A stretch of 64,000 nt of DNA from Amycolatopsis japonica (GTDB taxonomy: Bacteria; Actinomycetota; Actinomycetes; Mycobacteriales; Pseudonocardiaceae). The stretch spans positions 1,116,001 through 1,180,000 of the forward strand of contig NZ_CP008953.1 in the NCBI RefSeq assembly GCF_000732925.1. The letters run 5' to 3'. The notes beneath the pieces are model-generated. The model was not told where the DNA came from. It did no database searches and saw only the letters and a list, made by a program, of their open reading frames with translations. Below, in pieces: positions 34,311 to 42,683 of the stretch (position 1 is its first letter; each line of letters begins with the position of its first letter). The position numbers and the translations under genes are program-made.

Positions 34311-34457
34311 CCCTCCACCCTGCACCACCTCGACGCGGACCGCCCACGACACCTGTCACGGACCGATAGGATTTCGGCCACGGCCGGCGGAATGGATACC
34401 CCCTATCGGGGCGTTGCCACCCGTAGACGGTTGCACGCACGAAACCTGGAGGATCTG

Positions 34458-35378
34458 GTGGCGCTGGACCCGGAAGACCTGTACGAGGTGGACTCGGACG
34501 TCCCTGACCTCGGCGGGGCCGTGCTCCTGCACTACTTCGACGGCTTCATGGACGCGGGCTCGGCGGGCAAACTCGTCGCCGAGCAGCTCCTGAACTCCTC
34601 CGAGCACCGCGTGATCGCGCGGTTCGACGTCGACCGGCTCATCGACTACCGCTCGCGGCGCCCGGCGATGACCTACTCCATCGACCACTGGGAGGACTAC
34701 GACGCCCCCGAGCTGGTCGTCCACCTCCTGCACGACGCCGACGGCGTGCCGTTCCTGCTGCTCACCGGGCCGGAACCGGACCACGACTGGGAGCGGTTCT
34801 GCGCGGCCGTGCGTGGGCTGGTCGAGCGCTGGGACGTCCGGCTCACCACCGGTTTCCACGGCATCCCGATGGGCGCGCCGCACACCCGTCCGCTCGGCGT
34901 GACCGCGCACGCGACGCGGAACGAGCTGGTCGGCGAACACCGCCCGCTGCCCAACCGGATGCAGGTGCCGGGCAGCATCGCCGGGCTGCTGGAGTTCCGC
35001 TTCGGCGAGTGGGGGCACGACGCTTCCGGGTTCGCGGCGCACGTGCCGCACTACCTGGCGGACTCGACGTACCCGAGCGCCGCGCTGAACCTGCTCGGCG
35101 CCGTCGCCGCGGCGACCGGGCTGAACCTGCCGGACGGGGAGCTGCGGGAGGCCTCGCACGAGGCGGAGGCCGAGATCGCCCGCCAGGTCGCCGGCTCGGA
35201 GAAGGTCGCCGACGTCGTGCGGGCGCTGGAGCAGCAGTACGACACGTTCATGGAGGCGTCGGGCAAGGAAAGCCTGCTCGCGGAGTCGGTCGAGCACATG
35301 CCGACCGCCGAGGAGCTGGGCAACCAGTTCGAGCGGTTCCTGGCCGAGCAGAACGGCGGGGACTCGCCGGAGCGCTGA
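34458..35378 (+). CDS. PAC2-family protein
   Basis: A 306-residue protein of the PAC2 (proteasome assembly chaperone 2-like) family, common in actinobacteria and of uncertain function. GGAVLLHYFDGFMDAGSAGKLVAEQLL, RPAMTYSIDHWEDYDAPELVVHLLHDADGVPFLLLTGPEPDHDWERF and ATRNELVGEHRP are the conserved blocks. The C-terminal third is helical. GTG 34458 follows GGAGG by 5 nt. Confidence 0.88.
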   Translation: MALDPEDLYEVDSDVPDLGGAVLLHYFDGFMDAGSAGKLVAEQLLNSSEHRVIARFDVDRLIDYRSRRPAMTYSIDHWEDYDAPELVVHLLHDADGVPFLLLTGPEPDHDWERFCAAVRGLVERWDVRLTTGFHGIPMGAPHTRPLGVTAHATRNELVGEHRPLPNRMQVPGSIAGLLEFRFGEWGHDASGFAAHVPHYLADSTYPSAALNLLGAVAAATGLNLPDGELREASHEAEAEIARQVAGSEKVADVVRALEQQYDTFMEASGKESLLAESVEHMPTAEELGNQFERFLAEQNGGDSPER

Positions 35379-35390
35379 GTCACGCTCGTG

Positions 35391-35449
35391 AAGTACATGA
35401 AGGCCCCCTTCCTTGCGCTAGACGCAAGGAAGGGGGCCTTCATGTACTT
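35391..35449. repeat. Intergenic hairpin, GTGAAGG family, 27-bp perfect stem
   Basis: Arms 35391-35417 and 35423-35449 (starting AAGTACATGAAGGCCCC) with loop CTAGA, 12 nt after the PAC2 stop. The longest perfect stem in the window; likely terminator. Confidence 0.85.
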
Positions 35450-35519
35450 GGGGAAGGGTCCTTCACGCGCGTCTGCTGCGGCTGGTGGTGTTGCGGAGCC
35501 GTGGGTGGCGATCGTGTAG

Positions 35520-35572
35520 TCCGTGAAGGCCTCCTTGCCTACCTTCAGGGTAGGGAAGGAGGCCTTCACGGA
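35520..35572. repeat. Intergenic hairpin, GTGAAGG family
   Basis: Arms beginning TCCGTGAAGGCCTCCTT pair with AAGGAGGCCTTCACGGA around a CCTACC..GGTAGG inner stem. Confidence 0.8.
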
Positions 35573-35660
35573 CCTGCGGCCAACCGCCACCCAACGTTCA
35601 GTAGGTAACCAAGGCAGCCCCGGTCACTCACCCGCGCCGACCACCTCGCCGCCGGCGCCC

Positions 35661-35717
35661 GTGTCGCGAAAGCCACTTTCGCGACGCCTGATGTCCCGAA
35701 AGTGGCTTTCGCGACAC
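35661..35717. repeat. Intergenic hairpin, GCGAAAGCCACTTTCGC family
   Basis: 25-nt arms (35661-35685, 35693-35717) beginning GTGTCGCGAAAGCC, with one mismatch and a 7-nt loop. Almost the same as 63344-63400. Confidence 0.8.
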
Positions 35718-35780
35718 GTTCGACAGGCGAAGCCCGCGATGACCCCTACGCCACGTTTGACTCACGAGGCCGGAGCCGGG

Positions 35781-36434
35781 TCAGTAGTCGACGGCCACCA
35801 TCGCCCTCGAATGCGCCGGCCGTTCGACCTCGTCGACCAGCGCCACCGCGAGATCCGCGTACGAGAACGGCTTCGCGTCCTCCGCGCGCGGCAGTACCCG
35901 GTGGTCTCCGCTGCGGTACACGCCCGTGCGCTCGGCGTGTTCGTCGAGGAACACCGGCGGCGGCGCGACGATCACCCAGTCGAGCCCGCCGCCGGACGTA
36001 CGGAAGACCTCCAGTCCCGCCGTGTGCCCGAGCGAGAACTCGCGGTGCTCGGGCGGCACACCCGGCTGATCGTGCAGGGCGACGCCCGGCTCGATCTCCA
36101 GCGCCGTTCCGATACCGACGACGACCAGTCTCGCGACCCCGGCGCGCCCGAGGCCGTCGATCAGCGCGTGCGCGGCGGCCGGGTAGTACTCGCGTGACGG
36201 GAGATCCGCGCGGTAGACGGAACTGATCGCGGCGTCGTGTCCGGCGGCGGCCTTCGCGACGTCGTCCGCGACGGTGACGTCGGCGGCGATCAGGGTGACG
36301 TTGTCCCCGGCGAGATCCGCGTGGCGGCGGGGATCCCGGACGGCGGCGGTGACCAGGTGCCCGCGGCTCACGGCTTCGGCGACGGCACGGCGCCCTCCGC
36401 GTCCGCCCGCCCCGAAGATGACGATGCTGCTCAT
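35781..36434 (-). CDS. NAD(P)-binding Rossmann oxidoreductase (NmrA/YwnB-like)
   Basis: A 217-residue atypical SDR. IVIFGAGGRGGRRAVAEAVSRGHLVTAAVRDP is the cofactor site, LVVVGIGTALEIEPG and the C-terminal FSYADLAVALVDEVERPAHSRAMVAVDY the conserved rest. It lacks a YxxxK catalytic pair, as usual for this group. Probably a flavin reductase, quinone reductase or sensor. AGGAG precedes ATG 36434. Single gene. Confidence 0.85.
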   Translation of the reverse strand: MSSIVIFGAGGRGGRRAVAEAVSRGHLVTAAVRDPRRHADLAGDNVTLIAADVTVADDVAKAAAGHDAAISSVYRADLPSREYYPAAAHALIDGLGRAGVARLVVVGIGTALEIEPGVALHDQPGVPPEHREFSLGHTAGLEVFRTSGGGLDWVIVAPPPVFLDEHAERTGVYRSGDHRVLPRAEDAKPFSYADLAVALVDEVERPAHSRAMVAVDY

Positions 36435-36575
36435 CGCGCTCCTTTTCTCGTGCCGGTACCCGAGTACCGGCGGCGAACGCGATGCTAGGAGCGGACCCCT
36501 CGGTTACCGCAACGAAACCGGGCCCGGGATGTTCTGGTCCCGTTCACTCGAACGGTCCTGGTGTATCGTCCCGGA

Positions 36576-37400
36576 ATGCGTCACCTGGTACCCCATTCAG
36601 CACTGAAGACCTTGGGCCGCTCGGCCCGCGGAACGTTCGGCCGGGGCCTGCACCGGCTCGCCCGGCGATTCCATGATCCTTATACGGCGGAACTGGAACG
36701 GGTCGCCGCGGAATTGCGGGCAGAGATCGTCCGGCAGGGGGACCGCTGTTTCGACCGGATCGTCGAGTTCGAAATCCGGAGCCGTCGCGACATCATCTAC
36801 GCGGGCGATCAGGACGCGGCCCGCGACAGCAATCGGTTCGCCCGCGAGCATTTGACCGGGACCAAACACTTCGCACGTCCACAGGAGACTCTCGCGTACG
36901 CGCTTTCCCTTGCCCCGTCAGGGGGAATGGCCCTCGAATTCGGCGTCGCGAGCGGGAACACGCTGCGCGTGATCGCCAAGGCGCGTGGCGGTGTCGAGAC
37001 CTACGGGTTCGACTGGTTCCAGGGCCTGCCCGAGAACTGGCTCAATGGCATGCCCGCCGGTTCGTTCGCGCGCGACGATCTGCCGGACGTCCCCGGCGCC
37101 GAACTCGTCGTCGGCCTTTTCGCCGACACGCTTCCAGGCTTTCTCGAGCGGCATGAAGGCGTCGTCGATTTCCTGCATGTGGACGGTGATCTGTACAGCT
37201 CGGCGAAAACCGTGCTCGACCTGGCGGGACCGCGTCTGCGCTCCGGCAGCATCGTGCACTTCGACGAGTTCTTCAATTACCCCGGCTGGCAGCGGCACGA
37301 GCATCAGGCGTGGCTGGAATACGTCGAGCGCACCGGTGTCGAATTCGAATACGTGGCCTACACCTATGCCGACAATCAGGTCACCGTGCGGATCACCTAA
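36576..37400 (+). CDS. Class I SAM-dependent methyltransferase (TylF-like)
   Basis: A 274-residue methyltransferase. MALEFGVASGNTLRVIA is motif I, GFDWFQGLPENW binds SAM ribose, and VDFLHVDGDLYSSAKTVLDLAGPRLRSGSIVHFDEFFNYPGW is the metal-site region seen in macrocin O-methyltransferase relatives. The substrate is unknown; the gene has no biosynthetic neighbours. ATG 36576 or the GTG at 36561 could start translation. The end overlaps the convergent YCII gene by 4 nt. Confidence 0.85.
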   Translation: MRHLVPHSALKTLGRSARGTFGRGLHRLARRFHDPYTAELERVAAELRAEIVRQGDRCFDRIVEFEIRSRRDIIYAGDQDAARDSNRFAREHLTGTKHFARPQETLAYALSLAPSGGMALEFGVASGNTLRVIAKARGGVETYGFDWFQGLPENWLNGMPAGSFARDDLPDVPGAELVVGLFADTLPGFLERHEGVVDFLHVDGDLYSSAKTVLDLAGPRLRSGSIVHFDEFFNYPGWQRHEHQAWLEYVERTGVEFEYVAYTYADNQVTVRIT

Positions 37401-37723
37401 AGCAGCTCGCGCACTTCGATCGTCCCGATCGCGGCCCACGGGTGGGTCTTCGCCGCCTCGACGGCTTGTTCACGGCTCTCGCATTCGAGGATGGCGATGC
37501 CGCCGATCTGCTCCTTCGTCTCGGCGAAGGGGCCGTCGGTGAGCAGTGCCTCGCCGCCCCGGACGCGGACGGTCGTCGCCGACTCGGGCGGGTGCAGGCC
37601 CATCCCTTCGACGCGCAGACCGCGCCGCGTCAGCTCCCCGGACCAGGCGCGGCAGGGTTCGGTGATGTCCGTGTCGAGCCCTTCGTCGCCGGCGGTTCCG
37701 CCGAGCATGAGCAGGTAGCGCAC
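37397..37723 (-). CDS. YCII/DGPF-domain protein
   Basis: A 108-residue dimeric alpha/beta YCII-related protein. MRYLLMLGG and the diagnostic LLTDGPFAETKEQIGGIAILE are present. The DGPF family usually accompanies ECF42 sigma factors, but here it is paired with a MarR regulator 8 nt upstream. GTG start with AGGAGGT. Confidence 0.88.
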   Translation of the reverse strand: MRYLLMLGGTAGDEGLDTDITEPCRAWSGELTRRGLRVEGMGLHPPESATTVRVRGGEALLTDGPFAETKEQIGGIAILECESREQAVEAAKTHPWAAIGTIEVRELL

Positions 37724-37731
37724 TGGACCTC

Positions 37732-38181
37732 CTAGTCCGTGAGTCCGTCTTCGTACGCGCGCAGGGTGTCGATGAACGTCCGGCGCTCGGCCGGGCTCAG
37801 CGGCGCGAGCGCCTTCTGCCAGGCGCGGGCACCCTGCGCGAGCCAGCCGTCGATCGCCGGCCGCATCCGTTCGGTGATGGCGACGATCCGGCGACGCCGG
37901 TCCGCCTCGTCCTCGCGCCGGTCGAGCACGTCCTTCTTGCTCAGTTCGCCGACCATCAGGCTCACCGTGGTCGGGGCGACCTCGAGCCGTTCGGCCAGCT
38001 CGTTCACCGTCATCGGCCCGTCGAAGAGCAGGTACGACAAGAGCGACAGGTGCCGCGGAGCCAGCGACAGAGACTGGAGTTCTTCGGGGATCTTGATCCG
38101 CTTCGCCCGCCCGACCATCCGGGGCATGAGCAGCAGCAAGGCCCGCACGGCGTCGTCGACTTCCATGTCCTCGGTTGACAC
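37732..38181 (-). CDS. MarR-family regulator
   Basis: A 149-residue MarR protein. The winged helix is in LAPRHLSLLSYLLFDGPMTVNELAERLEVAPTTVSLMVGELSKKDVLDRREDEADRRRRIVAITE (about residues 40-105). GTG 38181 has GGAGG 7 nt upstream. It forms an operon with the YCII gene and diverges from the hemerythrin-fusion gene. Two strong palindromes fill the intergenic region and should be its operators. Confidence 0.9.
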   Translation of the reverse strand: MSTEDMEVDDAVRALLLLMPRMVGRAKRIKIPEELQSLSLAPRHLSLLSYLLFDGPMTVNELAERLEVAPTTVSLMVGELSKKDVLDRREDEADRRRRIVAITERMRPAIDGWLAQGARAWQKALAPLSPAERRTFIDTLRAYEDGLTD

Positions 38182-38201
38182 CGGCCACCCTCCTGGATAC
38201 C

Positions 38202-38230
38202 TTTGCAAGCAAAGAGGCTTTGCTTGCAAA
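38202..38230. promoter_or_regulatory. Double MarR operator
   Basis: Two 12-bp palindromes, TTTGCAAGCAAA (38202-38213) and TTTGCTTGCAAA (38219-38230), with centres 17 bp apart. The whole 29 bp is also one perfect inverted repeat. It lies 20 nt before the MarR start. Confidence 0.8.
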
Positions 38231-38270
38231 GCAAAATAGCTTTCACGCTGATGCTACCTGGGGAGTTCCG

Positions 38271-38948
38271 TTGCTGATGACCACCGCGGACGCCGAATCG
38301 GGGCGTCCCCGCACCACGCGCGTCGCTTGCCGCCCTTCCGGAAGCCGGTATCTGGTTTACGCGCCCGACGACGCTTCGCCTTGGTATCGCGACCTCCTCG
38401 TCAGTCCACAAGCGACACTCGAAATCGACGGGGTGCCGCAGGCCGCGCGTGCCGTGCCGCTCGACGGCGGGGAACGCGGGTTCGCGTTGCACCTGCTGGA
38501 AGTCGATGCCGCCCGTGGCCGCGCGATCGCGGATCAGCTGCTCGTCCATCACGGCGAACTCAGGAAGACCTTGGCGGCCGCGCGAGCCGAACTCGACGGC
38601 GGACCGGTCGTGGACCGGTCGGGCCTGCGGCGCGAGCTGTTCGGCCATTGCGTGACCTTCTGCAACGACCTGCGCATGCACCACCTTCGCGAGGACGGCG
38701 CTTTCACCGCGATCGAGAAGGCCCATCCCGGGCTCGCGCCGGCGCTGAAACGGCTGCGCCAGGAGCACGAAACGGTGTCCCGCGCGCTGCTCGATCTCGA
38801 CGCGTTGCTTCAGGGTGGGGGAGACCGTGGCGCCGTGCGCGAGAAGTTCGACCGGGTCGCCGCCGGGCTGGAGGAACATTTCGCCTACGAGGAAGCGAAT
38901 CTGCTTCCGGCGCTTCGCGGGAAGGACCCGGTTACTCCGATAGGGTGA
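38271..38948 (+). CDS. DUF385-like (deazaflavin nitroreductase-type) domain fused to a hemerythrin HHE domain
   Basis: A 225-residue two-domain protein. Residues 8-75 (GRPRTTRVACRPSGSRYLVYAPDDASPWYRDLLVSPQATLEI) match the split-barrel DUF385/F420-dependent nitroreductase family but lack its usual N-terminal helix. Residues 118-215 form a four-helix HHE hemerythrin, with candidate iron ligands His126, His137/138, His166, His203 and Glu207/208. TTG 38271 has GGGAG 5 nt upstream; ATG 38277 is an alternative. It is divergent from MarR and probably senses or handles oxygen, NO or quinones. Confidence 0.75.
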   Translation: MLMTTADAESGRPRTTRVACRPSGSRYLVYAPDDASPWYRDLLVSPQATLEIDGVPQAARAVPLDGGERGFALHLLEVDAARGRAIADQLLVHHGELRKTLAAARAELDGGPVVDRSGLRRELFGHCVTFCNDLRMHHLREDGAFTAIEKAHPGLAPALKRLRQEHETVSRALLDLDALLQGGGDRGAVREKFDRVAAGLEEHFAYEEANLLPALRGKDPVTPIG

Positions 38949-39060
38949 GGCGGGCGAGCCACTTGGCGGGGGACAGCGGTAACGAATGTCCGTTCCTGGG
39001 CGACTGATCGTTGTCCGCACCGATCGGCGCGACGCCCCCGACCGGAATAGTGAGAACCGA

Positions 39061-39918
39061 ATGAAGCTTCGAAGAGCCTCACTTCTGTCTCTCGTGGCCG
39101 CAGTGGCCACGATCATGCTCGTGGCGCCCACCTCCGCTTTCGCCGCCCCGCCGACCAGTGCGGTGGAGGTCTCGCCGACAACCGTCCAACGTGGACAGAC
39201 GTTCACCGTGACGCAGACCGTCTACAACGCCGACGCGACGTCGACGATCGAGGGCGGCAAGGCGACGCTCTACGGCAAGGAATCCTCGTTGCCGGGGATC
39301 GTCGACCTGGTGTCCTGCCCCGGCGCGTTCGCCTGCGACATGCTCGGCGGCAGCATCCGCGGCGGCGTCGGCACCGTGACCCCCGGGCAGAGCAAGACCG
39401 TGGTGTTCACCTTCCGGGTCAAGGACGACGCCCCGCTGGGCCCTGTCACGCTGCAGCACCAGTTCGTCGGCGACAACTACAGCTTCGAGATCCTCGACGG
39501 CCCCGTGCTGACCATCACCGACACGCCGAGCGCGGCCGACCTCGGGGTCACGCTGACCGCGTCTCCGCGCGGGATCCTGACCTCGTCGATCGACTACACG
39601 GTCAAGGTCACGAACGCGGGCCCGGCCGCGGCGTCCGGGATCCGGGTGGTGTCGACCCTCGGCAACGGGCTGCGCTTCACCGGCTCGTCCGTCTGCTCGA
39701 ACCCGAGCGGTACGAAGGTCGTCAATTGCGACTTCTCGTCGCTCGCGTCCGGAGCCAGTACGACGGCGAAGTTCTCGGTGGCCGCGGGTCTGTTGAGCAT
39801 CGGGCCGGTCAAGACGACCGCGAGGATCACGCAGAGTTCCGTCGCCGACCCGAACGCGGCCAACGACACCGCGTCGGCGACCTGCACGGCGATCACCGGT
39901 CTTCTGCTCACCTGCTGA
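39061..39918 (+). CDS. Secreted DUF11-domain surface protein
   Basis: A 285-residue exported protein: signal peptide (1-29, MKLRRASLLSLVAAVATIML.. cleaved after AFA), an Ig-like beta domain (about 35-155, with a Cys pair in VSCPGAFACDM) and a DUF11 repeat (about 160-275; DLGVTLTASPRGILTSSIDYTVKVTNAGPAAASGIRVV). No LPxTG or membrane anchor is seen, so it is probably secreted or loosely cell-wall bound. Two Cys pairs may form disulphides. Confidence 0.85.
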   Translation: MKLRRASLLSLVAAVATIMLVAPTSAFAAPPTSAVEVSPTTVQRGQTFTVTQTVYNADATSTIEGGKATLYGKESSLPGIVDLVSCPGAFACDMLGGSIRGGVGTVTPGQSKTVVFTFRVKDDAPLGPVTLQHQFVGDNYSFEILDGPVLTITDTPSAADLGVTLTASPRGILTSSIDYTVKVTNAGPAAASGIRVVSTLGNGLRFTGSSVCSNPSGTKVVNCDFSSLASGASTTAKFSVAAGLLSIGPVKTTARITQSSVADPNAANDTASATCTAITGLLLTC

Positions 39919-39924
39919 GTCACG

Positions 39925-39960
39925 CCGTTCGGCACCCGCTCGCGAGCGGGTGCCGAACGG
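39925..39960. terminator. Perfect 36-bp palindromic terminator
   Basis: CCGTTCGGCACCCGCTCG and its exact reverse complement, placed between convergent genes (DUF11 protein and sigma factor). Confidence 0.8.
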
Positions 39961-39963
39961 TGG

Positions 39964-41160
39964 TCAGCGCAGGCGTTCGGCGCGAGCGTGGAGATAACGC
40001 CGGTGCGGCAGGCCGGTCGCCAGGCGCGCCGCGTCCACATAGGACTCGATGGCTTCGGCGATGTCCCCGGCCATCTCGAGCAGATGTGCGCGGGCGGCGT
40101 GGAACCGATGGTCGCCGGAGATCCGGTCACCGAGTTCTTCCAACGCCGCCAACCCTTCTCGTGGCCCACGGGCCATCCCGACGGCCACGGCGTGATTCAG
40201 CGCCACCACGGGATTGTCGGAGAGCCGCAGCAGAACTTCGTACAGTGCCTCGATCTGCGGCCAGTCGGTCTCCTCGGCGCTCGGCGCCTCGTCGTGCAGG
40301 GCGGCGATCGCCGCCTGGATCTGGAACTGCCCGGTCGGCCCGTTCGGCAGCGCTTCGGACAGCAGCGCGATGCCCTCGGCGACGTACCCGGCGTTCCACC
40401 GGCCCCGGTCCTGTTCGGACATCGGGATCGGCGCGCCGTCCGGCCCCGCCCTCGCCGGACGGCGCGCGTCGGTGAGCAGCATCAGCGCGAGCAGGCCGGT
40501 GGCCTCGCCGTCGTCCGGCACCAGCCGATGGACGATCCTGGCCAGCCGGATGGCTTCGGCGGAAAGGTCACTCCGCACCAGATCGGGGCCGGACGTGCTG
40601 GCGTAGCCCTCGTTGAAGATCAGGTACAGCACGTGGAGCACCGCGTCGAGCCGTCCCGGTTCCGCCGGCAGGGCGAACGGGACGCCGCTCGCCTTGATAC
40701 CCGCCTTCGCGCGGCTGATCCGCCGGGTCATCGTCGCCTCGGGGACCAGGAACGCGCGCGCGATCTCCGCCGTCGTGAGACCGCCGACCGCCCGCAGGGT
40801 CAGCGCGATCTGCGACGCGGGCGAAAGAGACGGGTGACAGCACAGGAAGAGCAGGACGAGCGTGTCGTCCGCGGACGTGACGTGTTCCTCCGGCAGCCTC
40901 CACTGGAAGACGGTGTCCTCGCGACGGCGCCGCGCCTGCTCGGCGCGGAGCAGATCGGTCAATCGCCGTGAGGCGACCGTGACGAGCCACGCGCGTGGAT
41001 TCTCGGGCCGCCCTTCGGCGGGCCATTGCGTCGCGGCCGCGAGAAGCGCCTCCTGCGTCGCGTCCTCCGCCAGGTCGAAGTGACCGTAGCGACGGACGAC
41101 GGCGCCGAGGACCTGCGGCGACAGTGTGCGCAGCAGGTCCTCGATGCCGCTTTCCGGCAT
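39964..41160 (-). CDS. ECF42-type RNA polymerase sigma factor
   Basis: A 398-residue ECF sigma factor with a long C-terminal TPR-like extension, the hallmark of group ECF42. Region 2 (FDLAEDATQEALLAAATQWPAEGRPENPRAWLVTVASRRLTDLLR) and region 4 (ALTLRAVGGLTTAEIARAFLVPEATMTRRISRAK) are clear; the extension (about 190-398) has LNEGY-like LIFNEGYASTSG and VALNHAVAVGMARGP. ECF42 factors are encoded beside DGPF proteins, as here. No anti-sigma factor is nearby, typical for the group. Confidence 0.93.
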   Translation of the reverse strand: MPESGIEDLLRTLSPQVLGAVVRRYGHFDLAEDATQEALLAAATQWPAEGRPENPRAWLVTVASRRLTDLLRAEQARRRREDTVFQWRLPEEHVTSADDTLVLLFLCCHPSLSPASQIALTLRAVGGLTTAEIARAFLVPEATMTRRISRAKAGIKASGVPFALPAEPGRLDAVLHVLYLIFNEGYASTSGPDLVRSDLSAEAIRLARIVHRLVPDDGEATGLLALMLLTDARRPARAGPDGAPIPMSEQDRGRWNAGYVAEGIALLSEALPNGPTGQFQIQAAIAALHDEAPSAEETDWPQIEALYEVLLRLSDNPVVALNHAVAVGMARGPREGLAALEELGDRISGDHRFHAARAHLLEMAGDIAEAIESYVDAARLATGLPHRRYLHARAERLR

Positions 41161-41562
41161 CTAGAGCTCCAGGTCTTCGAAGCCGTCGGCGCACGGCCGG
41201 ATGTCGACGTACCACTCGCGGCCGAGGTCGCTGTCCTCCGGATGCGGGATGTCGGCCAGCCGGGCCGCGATCTCGGTCGCACGGTCGTAGCTCACGCAGT
41301 CGACGGTCGTGTACCCGACCAGGACCTCCTGCGTCTCGGCATACGGTCCGTCCGTCACCACGGGGGCCCCGTCGCGCAGGGAGACGCGGCGGGCGTGCGC
41401 CGGCTGGGAGAGGCCCTGCGCGTCGACGAACTCGCCGGACTCGACCAGGTCGTTGTTCCACTCGGTCATGAACTCGTGCAGGGCCTTGACGTCGTCGGCG
41501 TTCCAGGTGCCGATGCCGTCGAGGTCCTTCTGCGAACCGAACATCATGATCATGTACTTCAC
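41161..41562 (-). CDS. YCII/DGPF protein paired with the ECF42 sigma factor
   Basis: A 133-residue DGPF-family protein (MKYMIMMFGSQ at the start, VVTDGPYAETQEVLVGYTTVD in the core). The stop directly abuts the sigma-factor ATG. ECF42 factors usually drive their own DGPF operon; the biochemical role is unknown. GTG start, with AGGAG 8 nt before it. Confidence 0.9.
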   Translation of the reverse strand: MKYMIMMFGSQKDLDGIGTWNADDVKALHEFMTEWNNDLVESGEFVDAQGLSQPAHARRVSLRDGAPVVTDGPYAETQEVLVGYTTVDCVSYDRATEIAARLADIPHPEDSDLGREWYVDIRPCADGFEDLEL

Positions 41563-41607
41563 GGTTGTCTCCTCTCGGCGGGCACCGTCGCGGTGCCTTC
41601 TGCCGGA

Positions 41608-41638
41608 GACGTCGAAGCCGCCGGAGGAGGACCGGACA
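41608..41638 (-). promoter_or_regulatory. Candidate ECF42-dependent promoter
   Basis: TGTCCG (41638-41633), an 18-nt spacer and CGACGTC (41614-41608) upstream of the DGPF gene. It resembles the reported TGTCGA/CGTC-type ECF42 motif with one mismatch. Confidence 0.3.
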
Positions 41639-41659
41639 TCGTTCGCCGGGAATTCTCCC

Positions 41660-42652
41660 TCAACCGCGGTCGGCCGCCGTGTTCATCGCGTCGGCCGGTG
41701 CCAGGGTTCGCCCGCCGGTGATCTTGGCGTAGAGGTGCGCGCCGCCGAGGACCGGCGGATATTTCGGCGGGTTCCCGGCGGACTGGCAGGTCGGGAGGCA
41801 TTCGAATCGCGCGTCGTGGTCGCCGTCGAAGAAGAACGCCACGCTGCGCCGCCGCGACGGTCCCGGCCCGGACGGCGGCACGACCCGGTGCAGGGTCGAG
41901 CGCCAGCGGTCGTTGGTCCACTGCGCGGTGAGGTCCCCGAGGTTCACGACGAGCGCGTCTTCGGCGGGGATCACGTCGTGCCAGGCGCCATCGGGGCCGT
42001 GGATCTGCAGGCCGGGGACGGGATCGGCGTAGAGCACGGTGACGATGCCGTAGTCGGTGTGCGCGCCGAGCCGCATCTGTCCGGGCAGGGGTTCGGGCGC
42101 TCCGGCGCGGCGCTCGAAGTGATTCACCCGCAAGGTGCGTGTCGGGTGCCGGGTGTACGCGCCGAGGTAACCGTCGGGGAGGCCGAGCGCCGTCTCGAAG
42201 ATCTCCAGCAGGACTCGCGCGACGCGGTGCGCTTCGTCGGTGTACTCGGTCAGCGCGGGACGCAGGTTTTCGGGCAGCTCAGGCCAGATGTTGGGGACGA
42301 AGAAGCCGTACGGGTCTTCGCCGTCGATGTGCTCCGCGCCGATGACGAACGATTCCGACAGGTCGGGCGGCGTCGTCTCACCGAGGCTGTACGCCAGCCC
42401 TTCGGTGCCTTCGGCGGCGTACCCGCGATCCGAGGCGCGGTCGGCGGGCGCGGAACGGAGCTTCTCCTCGACGGGGAGCGCGAAGAAGGCCGCGGTGGCT
42501 TCGCACATGGCGTCGATCGTCGCTCGCGGGATGCCGTGTCCGACGACCTGCAGGAACCCCACCCGCGTCAACGCCTCGTCGACGGTGTGCGCGAGCTTCG
42601 CGCGGTCGCCGTCGTCCCAGATGCTCAGATCGACCGTCGGTACGAGTGTCAT
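41660..42652 (-). CDS. 2-oxoglutarate/Fe(II) oxygenase (isopenicillin N synthase-like)
   Basis: A 330-residue non-haem iron oxygenase. The facial triad is visible as LGAHTDYG (His, Asp) and STLHRVV (His), with the Arg-x-Ser 2-oxoglutarate motif in RRRSVAFFF. The N-terminal VPTVDLS and GFLQVVGHGI blocks are those of the IPNS/DIOX family. Substrate unknown; common in secondary metabolism and gibberellin-like chemistry. Single gene. Confidence 0.9.
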   Translation of the reverse strand: MTLVPTVDLSIWDDGDRAKLAHTVDEALTRVGFLQVVGHGIPRATIDAMCEATAAFFALPVEEKLRSAPADRASDRGYAAEGTEGLAYSLGETTPPDLSESFVIGAEHIDGEDPYGFFVPNIWPELPENLRPALTEYTDEAHRVARVLLEIFETALGLPDGYLGAYTRHPTRTLRVNHFERRAGAPEPLPGQMRLGAHTDYGIVTVLYADPVPGLQIHGPDGAWHDVIPAEDALVVNLGDLTAQWTNDRWRSTLHRVVPPSGPGPSRRRSVAFFFDGDHDARFECLPTCQSAGNPPKYPPVLGGAHLYAKITGGRTLAPADAMNTAADRG

Positions 42653-42683
42653 GACGTGACGGTAACCAGGGTGGTGCCGGTGA

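Larger units (their letters stand above)
35379..35780. other. Intergenic gap filled by three palindromes
   Basis: No coding signal. About 40 percent of the gap is taken up by the three hairpins listed separately. Confidence 0.6.
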
